This document shows positions 57,318-64,000 of a DNA stretch of 64,000 nucleotides, one piece after another. Source of the DNA: Blautia schinkii DSM 10518 (lineage in GTDB: Bacteria > Bacillota > Clostridia > Lachnospirales > Lachnospiraceae). The DNA lies in the NCBI GenBank assembly GCA_000702025.1, contig KL370852.1, forward strand, positions 107,542 through 171,541. The letters are read 5' to 3'. The notes below the pieces were generated by a model. It was not told the origin of the DNA and ran no database searches. It worked only from the letters and a program-made list of their open reading frames with translations. The translations under genes were made by a program, and so were the position numbers. Numbering within the stretch: the first letter of the stretch is position 1; every line of letters starts with the position of its first letter.

Positions 57318-57400
57318 GCGGCAACCGGCTGTCATAGTCCCCTGACCTTAGACCCTTGGCTTTGCGTCCCCGTCTTTCGGCGGGTTTGCCTTTGCTAAAT
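57318..57400 (-). ncRNA. Cyclic di-GMP-I (GEMM) riboswitch
   Basis: Minus strand aptamer with GGCAAACC, the GAAA tetraloop in CCGCCGAAAGACGGGG, GACGCAAAGCC, AAGGGTCTAAGG and the closing GCCGGTTGCCGC: all conserved blocks of the class I c-di-GMP aptamer. It controls the protease gene through the downstream terminator. Whether c-di-GMP turns it off (as for C. difficile PPEP-1) or on cannot be settled by eye. Confidence 0.93.
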
Positions 57401-57413
57401 TTTTATTACTTTC

Positions 57414-57442
57414 AGCATACTTCTAATCACACCATTTGTCAA
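57414..57442 (-). promoter_or_regulatory. Promoter of the riboswitch/protease transcript
   Basis: Minus strand TTGACA (57442-57437), 17 bp, TATGCT (57419-57414). Confidence 0.85.
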
Positions 57443-57487
57443 TCCTTTTCTTTGTTTTGTTGACTTTTTTCATCCATATTTTATCAA

Positions 57488-57524
57488 GCTCATGACAGCC
57501 CGATTTCCTTGAACTGTCATGAGC
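57488..57524 (-). terminator. Hairpin after the adhesin gene
   Basis: Perfect 11-bp stem GCTCATGACAG / CTGTCATGAGC (57488-57498, 57514-57524) 11 bp after the stop; the minus strand continues TTGATAAAAT, a weak U-run. Confidence 0.65.
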
Positions 57525-57534
57525 ACAAAACTTT

Positions 57535-60500
57535 TTATTTTTTCTTTTTACGGCCTCTGTTTCCGAGGATACCAATCATGCCTGCTGCCGCTGCCAGAAG
57601 CAGGAGATATGGCCAAACCATGGTTGCATCGCCGGTTTTCACGCCGGTTACCTTCGTGGAATTAGTATTCCCCGTCGTACCGCCCCCAGAGGGTGTACTG
57701 CTGTCCGGTTTTTCTGTTATGGTTACTTCTTCGATAATCTCATTGGTAATGGTGATGGAGCCTGTGGTATTATCCACATCCAGGCTCACTTCTCCTTCAC
57801 CGGATACATTGTAAGCAAAGCTTTCGTCCGAGCTTACAGGGTTTCCCTCTGCGTCAGTTTCCATGATAAAGTATGTCACTGCCTCATCTCCGTTCTCACC
57901 GCCCAACGGAACCTCGACCTTAATGGTGTCGTTCTGAGCCAGTTCAAATACCATATCCGGAAGCAGCTCATACACACCGTCACTGCCAATAGTGAACACA
58001 CCTGCGTAGAAGGTATCATCCACGTTCGTTCTCGCACCATTCTTTAATACCTTTTTGCTGATATCAATATATCCGCGGTAAGAAAAGCCATCCGGGAAAT
58101 CATAATATACATTGTTCAGGGTAACCGTTCCGCTGAGATTTCCTCCGTCTGTATTAATGTTAACATTTCCCTCGCCGTCAACCATACATACAAAGCTGCC
58201 TGTTGCGTTTGTGTGCAGCTCATCATACGGTATGGGTGCACCGTTTGCGTCTGTCTCAAAAATGTAATAAATTCCGCTTGGAAGATTGCTGTACTCCACC
58301 TGGCCGGAGGAACCATTTTGGATTTTTATCTCACGGATATAGTCCCCGTCATACGGGTGAAGTCCCTCAGCATCCGTAAAGATTCCCACGTAGGTGGTAT
58401 AGTCCTTTGCGAAAGCCTCTACAATGTTCATCTCTTCATCTACAAGGCTTAAATTCTTGACTACTGTCAGACCGCCATTTTTTGTCTCTTCCTTCTTGTC
58501 GATCATGGTGACGGTTATTTCTCCGCTCTCAGGTACTGTGAATTCCTGTTCGGGCGCTATCTGGTAGCCTTCAGGCGCACTCTGCTCGGAGAGATAATAA
58601 CTTCTGCCTGCAATCAGTTTACCTTCAATAAGGTGCGGCTTTCCGTCCGAGGTCCAGGTCTCTATCATTTCGTTTGTCTTAGAATCACGGATTGCTAATA
58701 CTGCTCCTGCTAAACCAGTGCCCTGCTCATCCACCTTCTCAATGGTAACTTTTGTTTTCGTATTTACGGCGGTAAGCGCGATCACTGCCGGCTCGCCTTT
58801 CCCGTTAAATGAGCCTGCATTCACGGTAAAGGAAATACGCTGATCACTGAGTACATAGCCATCCGGCGCCTCTGTCTCCTGGAAATAATAGGTTCCCCAC
58901 TCTAGTCCGCTGACACTGATTTTGCCGTTGCTTCCGGTAACCAGCTCTGTAACTGCATCTTCTTTGCTTCCGCCTAAGTATACATAGCTGCCCTCACCGC
59001 TCTTCCACAGATTCACTGGTGTACCTGCGCTTGTATACATACCAAATTTAGCGTTAGCTAATACAGCCGTTCTATCCTCTGAATCATACTTGGTAAGCTC
59101 GACTGCACCCAGACCTTTGCTGTTGACAACCGTCTGTGTGTAATCTACCACTGCATTCTCAACCTTACCAACGCCGTCATTTACACCAATGGTAAATGCA
59201 TACTTCACAGGATTTCCATCAGCATCCTTAGGAATCACATATCCCTCCGGCGCCATAGTCTCCACAAAGTAATAATCATTTGCCGGAAGGCCATAAGCAG
59301 TCACACGCCCGCTGCTTCCGGTCGTATAGGTTGCTCTGAGGCTGTAGCCGCTGCCATTTGCCTCATATAACTCAAACATAGCTCCGGCAAGCGGCGTCCT
59401 GCCATCCTCCTCAGTCTTGAAAATAGAAGCACTGCCGGAAAACGTATTGGTAAAGCTAATCTTATCCGCTTCCTCTTTGGAATCGCCAGTATCCTTGATG
59501 ATACTTTCTGTTACCTCAATCTTTCCGTTCTCTTTATCTTCCAGATGAATGCTGATTTTATAAAGCGTTCTGTCATAACCTATGCCGTCCGCTGCGTCAG
59601 AAGGGATTTTCTCTCTCACATAATATTCCAGATCCATTTCCTTCTGATTGTTCATATCCTCCTGGGTGAAGACAATCTCATCAAAGGATATTGTCCCGTC
59701 CGCTTTGTTCATGACGGTCTGGACCACACTGTTGTCTTTCAGTAATTCAAAAGCAAATTGTCCTTCTGTAAGGGGACTGCCGCTTAACACCTTTGTCGCC
59801 TCCGGTTTCCACTGTCCCTTTGCATTATAAGCATTGTTAAATACTACGCCCTCTGCCGGCAGTTTGCTTCCGTCAGCCATTGTCTTGGTTATCTTAAGAC
59901 TGCCGTCAGCAGATTTTTCCACAGTGACTTTTATAATGTGTTCCTTAATACCATCGGAAAGATATGTGTAACCCTCCGGGATATCCTCGGGCACTCTTTC
60001 TCTGATTCTGTAGAAATAGATTCCGGTATCGTTCTTGTTGCCCGCACCGCCTACGGCAAACTTCTGTACCGGGAAGGAGAATTTACCGTCATCCCCGTTA
60101 GTCACATTTGCCACGGTTTTGTAATCCTCCTCAGCCGGATAAGCTTCGCCGTCTGCCCTGGCCACGTCCATAGTAAATTCAAACTGCCCCTGCTCCAGCT
60201 TACGACCTGACAGCTTCTTCGTTCCGTTGAGGATTACTTCTCCTTCGGACTCGTAGATATTGGTGATCACACCACGGTAGGCATCTTTGGTACGATTGCC
60301 GAATTGTTCTGCCTTCAAGGTACCATCACCGTTATCGCTGACTTCTACGAAAACATAAACAGGTTCTGTCGAATAAGTATATCCGTCTGCTTTATAGCCA
60401 TTGGATACGTTTGCCTCTTCCGGAATGTTTTCAGTTATTTTGTATACATGCTTCCCTTCTGTCGTGTAAGAGATCGGATCAAAGGTAACCAGCCCTTTAC

Positions 60501-63500
60501 TGTCATTCGCTTTTTCAGTGTTTCCGGACACCTCTGTGAACTCAACCGTCTCTAAGTCAAAGCCTTCCGCTCTCCAATCCACATTTTTAGCTTCCTCAAG
60601 CTTAAAGGTGAACTGTCCTGCCTTCAGTTCTTTGCCAATCAGGTTTTTCTGTACCGTCAGCACAGTCTCCGTTCCCGTAGTTTTATAGGTATTTACAAAC
60701 TCCACTTGTTCCAGATTATCCCCTACAGGTTTTCCCTCTGAATCAATTATATAAATTCCCTTCTTTGATGTCTTAAGTGTTCCGTCACCATTGTCAGAGA
60801 CTTCTACATCGACTGCAAATTTTGTGTCATCCTTGGTATATCCGCCCAGGGTGGTATCCATTTCTTCTATAACATAGCGGTACTCTCCCGCATCCGTTAA
60901 TTCAAAATAGTCCCCGCCGAAATCAATCTGCGCACCTCTATTCTCAACGGTTTTAACAGAATCCTTTGTGACCACCTGATCTGCTGCCTTCTCTTTAAAT
61001 CCGGCTTCAATCCAGGTATCCCCTTGCTTTTTATACTTCCTTGCAGAAAACTTGAATTTTTGCTCCAGCAGTTCCCTTCCTTCAACCTTCTTCGCCGCAT
61101 CCAGGGTGAAACTTCCTTCTGCATGGTAGGTGTTGGTGAAGATAAGAGATTCCGAATCACCCTCTAAAGGATATTCTATTCCGTCTAACTTGGCGCTCAC
61201 CTTAAGATTTCTGTCCTCCTCGGTAACGGAGACTGTGAGTGTTCTCGTTTCGGTAGTATATGTGATACCGTCCTTAACGGGATTATCAGAATCCGCTCCT
61301 TGAGGAAGCTGTTCTTTGATTTCATACTTAAAGGTCTTTCCGGCATCTTCTGCTATATAATACATTGGCGGGAACTGAATCTGTCCGTTTTCATCATTTT
61401 TCACAACCAGTGAATCGTGTTTCTCATAATCCTGGCCTTTCAGTCTGATCGGACTGTCATCGTTAACCGGAGTGAGTATAAAGGAAAATTCTCTGCCCTG
61501 CATTTCTTTATTTTCCAGCACCTTATTTCCTTTAAACACAAGAGATACTGGCTGGATAATTGTTTTTTCGTATATATTTTCAAAAATCACTGTAGATGAA
61601 GCATCATATACTCCGTCCTCGTCTTTTTGAATAGTTATATCTTGCTCCTCATCTCCCTTTATGCTTACTTTATCAATGACAAGTATGCCATTTTGATTCT
61701 TCACTGACACTGTAAGTTTAAATTCAACTTCGGAATATGTGATTTCAGGGTCGTTACCCTTCACTTCCTTAATTGTGTAGGTATGTTCGCCTACGGAATC
61801 AAATGCATAAGAGACAGGCGTGAAGGTTATATTTCCAGATTCATCATTGACGCCCTCTGCCACTTTCTCATTCTGCTCATTAACAATTTGGAACTGGAAT
61901 TCTCCTGCCGTAAGCTCTCTTCCGTCTAATGTTTTTCCCACCCTTAGAGTTAACCGCACATCATCTGAGAAAAGCCTATTGTTAACCACAGCGACTGCAG
62001 GATATGCGTTTTTATCGACTGTGATTTCGGTACTGATATGACCGTCACGGTCTGCCTCAAACTCCAATCCATTGATTGTCACAAAACCGTCGTCATCGGT
62101 ATCCGCAAGAATATTTCCTTGTGCATCTGTTTCGTACACCGTGTAGCTTCCCATTTCCAATTCAAATACAAGAGGATATTTTCCTGCTGTTGGGTTCTGG
62201 ACCTTTCCTCCGCTCACCCTTATTTGTCCAAAGGCTTTCTCATTAGAAAGCGTATTTACAATACTTCCTTGTTCATCAAAAACCCCAAAGTAATATAGAC
62301 CATCCGGATATTCTCCATCGGCAAGCTGTGCACCGTCACCACCATAAAATTTCTTGTCGACGGCAAGCTGTGCTTTATTATTGGTTATATAGAAGCCGCC
62401 TTTATTCTGTGAAATTCTATAATACTGTTCCGGAATCGTCATCTGTGAATTTATATCCGCATATATAAAAACATATTTTGCAGAAGCATTCCATACATAC
62501 CCGTCCGGAGCCTTTGTCTCTACCAGACAATAATAGGTTTCCTTTTTCAGATTGGTCATGTATACCTTTCCCTGTGAGTCAGAAGTCACCTCTTTCTCAA
62601 AAGTCCAGTCATTCACCATATCTGTGCTTTCAGGGTTTTTACCTTCATTTAACCGGTAAAGATTGAATACTGCTCCGCCCAGATACCTATTCGCATCCGA
62701 ACCATCTACTTTATAGACAATGATATCCGGATTGGCGGTCGCGGAACCGGAAGCCTGCTTCACTTCAAATTCCTCTGAGTTTACATCCCCGTCAATATAT
62801 TCTGTCTGATAATACAATTGGGCTGAATTTGTCAGTTGGACTATTTCCGCGTACTCATTAAAATTAACGTTATATGAAATCCTCAGAGGAGTGCTGTCGG
62901 GAATTTCCACGGTAAATTTATGGTTTTCTGTGTCCAATGTCAATTTACAGGATGCCGTGATATCACTGCCTGTAGACAGATTTACCACCTTAAGGGAATT
63001 CGGTGCCAGAGACATTGTATTGTCCATCTGGTCAATGAAGCTAAGATTTCCGTTACCATCCCCAAGTGTGTTACCTGCTGTATTTACATTGACTGTATAC
63101 TCTACATACCGCTCCGGTGAGTTCTTGTCATATTTAGCCTTTTTATCCAACACCTCAAATTTTGCCTTAGCCTCTGCGCTTGCTGTATCCACAAGCACAT
63201 CGTTAAGATAGAAGCCGACCGTGTTGGTAAAAGTCACCTCACCGTTATCACCTATCAAACCGCTCACATCATCTACAGTGCAAACAATGACTATATTTCT
63301 CTGCTTTCCATTAATTTCCTTCATATGTCCGGTATAATCTATGACCAGATTTCCATCCGCATCTGTCTCATATCCATGAAATGGATTTGATGCAGTCTCA
63401 TATCTGACATTTTTAACTGTCAGCCCCTTGGGAAGTTTATCTATGATCTGCAACTTGCTGTCCTCGGGGTAGGAACGCTTTTGGGCATTGACAAGTATTC

Positions 63501-64000
63501 TCCAGCTTATTTCTCTGGTATTAGAATTATACTGTTTAAACACTTCTTTTTTGATAACGTTGCTTGATTTATATTTCACCTTTGCCGTGGCACTCTTCAC
63601 ATCAGTCTGTACTGTTAAGACTCCGGTGTTTATATATATCTCATCGTTTCCCTCACCCTTGCCGAAATCAGCGCTGGAATTATAAGTAATCTTTACCGGA
63701 TCGGAAACATCTCTTAAGAATTCCACAGTAAAGGATTTCTCATGACTTCCCTTTGATAAATTATAATCCGTACCGTCAGTAAGAACTGTATCATCCTTAT
63801 CGGTAATCACCAGATTCAGGTTCTCCCAGTCAAACGAATGCGATTTTGCTGCTTCCTCAAGTGATAAGTCATCCGTATAGATGGCTCCTCTGGGGATATC
63901 TCCATTGGAACCGCCGTTTCTGTATGCATGCAACGTTGTCTGCCAGGTAATCTGTCTGCCTGCGTAGTCCGGAGTATCCAAAACCTTTTTTTCTATGGAG
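57535..64000 (-). CDS. Giant sortase-anchored adhesin with Cna-B/SpaA and FctA domains (5' end outside window)
   Basis: At least 2154 residues; the frame is open to the window edge (SIEKKVLD precedes the first start-like codon), so the N terminus is missing. Counting from the TTG at 63981: adhesin-type beta domains (1-420), a SpaA domain (IIVYKVDGSDANRYLGGAVF), six FctA/Spy0128-like domains (about 675-1520, each starting like LRVGKTLDGRELTAGEF and ending ITYS..E-type), three more SpaA/Cna-B domains (1521-1830), two related domains with VVKNLSLV and ISKKVLKN, a Ser/Thr/Gly linker, and a sorting tail: VKTGD, a hydrophobic helix and RGRKKKK. Many Lys...Asn/Glu patterns fit isopeptide-locked domains. 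A surface stalk for host or mucus binding. Probable target of the neighbouring protease. Confidence 0.88.
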   Translation of the reverse strand, partial: SIEKKVLDTPDYAGRQITWQTTLHAYRNGGSNGDIPRGAIYTDDLSLEEAAKSHSFDWENLNLVITDKDDTVLTDGTDYNLSKGSHEKSFTVEFLRDVSDPVKITYNSSADFGKGEGNDEIYINTGVLTVQTDVKSATAKVKYKSSNVIKKEVFKQYNSNTREISWRILVNAQKRSYPEDSKLQIIDKLPKGLTVKNVRYETASNPFHGYETDADGNLVIDYTGHMKEINGKQRNIVIVCTVDDVSGLIGDNGEVTFTNTVGFYLNDVLVDTASAEAKAKFEVLDKKAKYDKNSPERYVEYTVNVNTAGNTLGDGNGNLSFIDQMDNTMSLAPNSLKVVNLSTGSDITASCKLTLDTENHKFTVEIPDSTPLRISYNVNFNEYAEIVQLTNSAQLYYQTEYIDGDVNSEEFEVKQASGSATANPDIIVYKVDGSDANRYLGGAVFNLYRLNEGKNPESTDMVNDWTFEKEVTSDSQGKVYMTNLKKETYYCLVETKAPDGYVWNASAKYVFIYADINSQMTIPEQYYRISQNKGGFYITNNKAQLAVDKKFYGGDGAQLADGEYPDGLYYFGVFDEQGSIVNTLSNEKAFGQIRVSGGKVQNPTAGKYPLVFELEMGSYTVYETDAQGNILADTDDDGFVTINGLEFEADRDGHISTEITVDKNAYPAVAVVNNRLFSDDVRLTLRVGKTLDGRELTAGEFQFQIVNEQNEKVAEGVNDESGNITFTPVSYAFDSVGEHTYTIKEVKGNDPEITYSEVEFKLTVSVKNQNGILVIDKVSIKGDEEQDITIQKDEDGVYDASSTVIFENIYEKTIIQPVSLVFKGNKVLENKEMQGREFSFILTPVNDDSPIRLKGQDYEKHDSLVVKNDENGQIQFPPMYYIAEDAGKTFKYEIKEQLPQGADSDNPVKDGITYTTETRTLTVSVTEEDRNLKVSAKLDGIEYPLEGDSESLIFTNTYHAEGSFTLDAAKKVEGRELLEQKFKFSARKYKKQGDTWIEAGFKEKAADQVVTKDSVKTVENRGAQIDFGGDYFELTDAGEYRYVIEEMDTTLGGYTKDDTKFAVDVEVSDNGDGTLKTSKKGIYIIDSEGKPVGDNLEQVEFVNTYKTTGTETVLTVQKNLIGKELKAGQFTFKLEEAKNVDWRAEGFDLETVEFTEVSGNTEKANDSKGLVTFDPISYTTEGKHVYKITENIPEEANVSNGYKADGYTYSTEPVYVFVEVSDNGDGTLKAEQFGNRTKDAYRGVITNIYESEGEVILNGTKKLSGRKLEQGQFEFTMDVARADGEAYPAEEDYKTVANVTNGDDGKFSFPVQKFAVGGAGNKNDTGIYFYRIRERVPEDIPEGYTYLSDGIKEHIIKVTVEKSADGSLKITKTMADGSKLPAEGVVFNNAYNAKGQWKPEATKVLSGSPLTEGQFAFELLKDNSVVQTVMNKADGTISFDEIVFTQEDMNNQKEMDLEYYVREKIPSDAADGIGYDRTLYKISIHLEDKENGKIEVTESIIKDTGDSKEEADKISFTNTFSGSASIFKTEEDGRTPLAGAMFELYEANGSGYSLRATYTTGSSGRVTAYGLPANDYYFVETMAPEGYVIPKDADGNPVKYAFTIGVNDGVGKVENAVVDYTQTVVNSKGLGAVELTKYDSEDRTAVLANAKFGMYTSAGTPVNLWKSGEGSYVYLGGSKEDAVTELVTGSNGKISVSGLEWGTYYFQETEAPDGYVLSDQRISFTVNAGSFNGKGEPAVIALTAVNTKTKVTIEKVDEQGTGLAGAVLAIRDSKTNEMIETWTSDGKPHLIEGKLIAGRSYYLSEQSAPEGYQIAPEQEFTVPESGEITVTMIDKKEETKNGGLTVVKNLSLVDEEMNIVEAFAKDYTTYVGIFTDAEGLHPYDGDYIREIKIQNGSSGQVEYSNLPSGIYYIFETDANGAPIPYDELHTNATGSFVCMVDGEGNVNINTDGGNLSGTVTLNNVYYDFPDGFSYRGYIDISKKVLKNGARTNVDDTFYAGVFTIGSDGVYELLPDMVFELAQNDTIKVEVPLGGENGDEAVTYFIMETDAEGNPVSSDESFAYNVSGEGEVSLDVDNTTGSITITNEIIEEVTITEKPDSSTPSGGGTTGNTNSTKVTGVKTGDATMVWPYLLLLAAAAGMIGILGNRGRKKKK

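Overview
The window looks like the chromosome of a spore-forming, anaerobic, gut-type Firmicute of the Lachnospiraceae kind. This is an inference from content, not from a database search. The signs are a cotJ spore-coat operon, a class III (oxygen-sensitive) ribonucleotide reductase, T-box and c-di-GMP-I leaders, AGGAGG ribosome sites, many ABC-fed glycoside hydrolase loci, and the conserved order rho-rpmE-DUF1385-prmC-prfA. Most genes from 9.4 kb onward lie on the minus strand.

Region by region. 0-2.7 kb: a secreted protein made of 11-residue tandem repeats (cut by the window edge), divergent from a LytTR response regulator and a GHKL sensor kinase. 2.8-5.9 kb: a GH3 beta-glucosidase and a GtrA-like membrane protein. 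6.0-11.3 kb: a sugar-acid type operon (cupin phosphoglucose isomerase, phosphotriesterase-like lactonase, KDPG aldolase, 2-hydroxyacid dehydrogenase), its GntR/UTRA regulator and a shikimate-dehydrogenase-like enzyme. All three transcription units carry the same TGTYATAACA operator just downstream of the -10. 11.4-12.9 kb: a CNNM/CorC transporter behind a leader with a short acidic ORF that ends on the edge of a terminator. 13-14.8 kb: stand-alone trpB2 behind a tryptophan T-box. 15-22.4 kb: a rhamnoside locus (RpiB-like isomerase, GH78, ABC importer, LacI regulator with repeated TTAAAACGTTTTAA operators).

22.7-29.4 kb: NrdD with a fused glutaredoxin-like tail and NrdR boxes, hflX, an Rpn nuclease with an internal start and a duplicated stand-alone tail gene, and a cotJAB fusion with cotJC. 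29.5-46.3 kb: a mannoside/N-glycan locus with GH2 beta-mannosidase, lyxose/mannose isomerase, an LplABC-type importer, a YesMN-type two-component system, a YesL-like protein, GH38 and GH125 alpha-mannosidases, and an orphan Rpn tail. 46.5-55.8 kb: housekeeping genes (TPR lipoprotein, glmM, nucleotidyltransferase, prfA, prmC, DUF1385, rpmE, rho). They are interrupted at 49.1-49.8 kb by two inverted copies of a long, structurally conserved hairpin element. 56-64 kb: a c-di-GMP-I riboswitch controlling an anthrax-lethal-factor-like protease, next to a giant sortase-type adhesin with Cna-B/FctA domains that runs off the window.

Strongest candidates for something undescribed: (i) the paired hairpin elements, in which every difference in the first 33 outer-arm positions is compensated on the opposite arm; (ii) the tandem-repeat secreted peptide with its adjacent LytTR/GHKL system; (iii) the acidic leader peptide that would couple translation to termination upstream of the CNNM transporter; (iv) the Rpn gene-within-gene plus its free-standing tail copy; (v) the c-di-GMP, protease and adhesin module, which parallels the C. 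difficile Zmp1/PPEP-1 arrangement.
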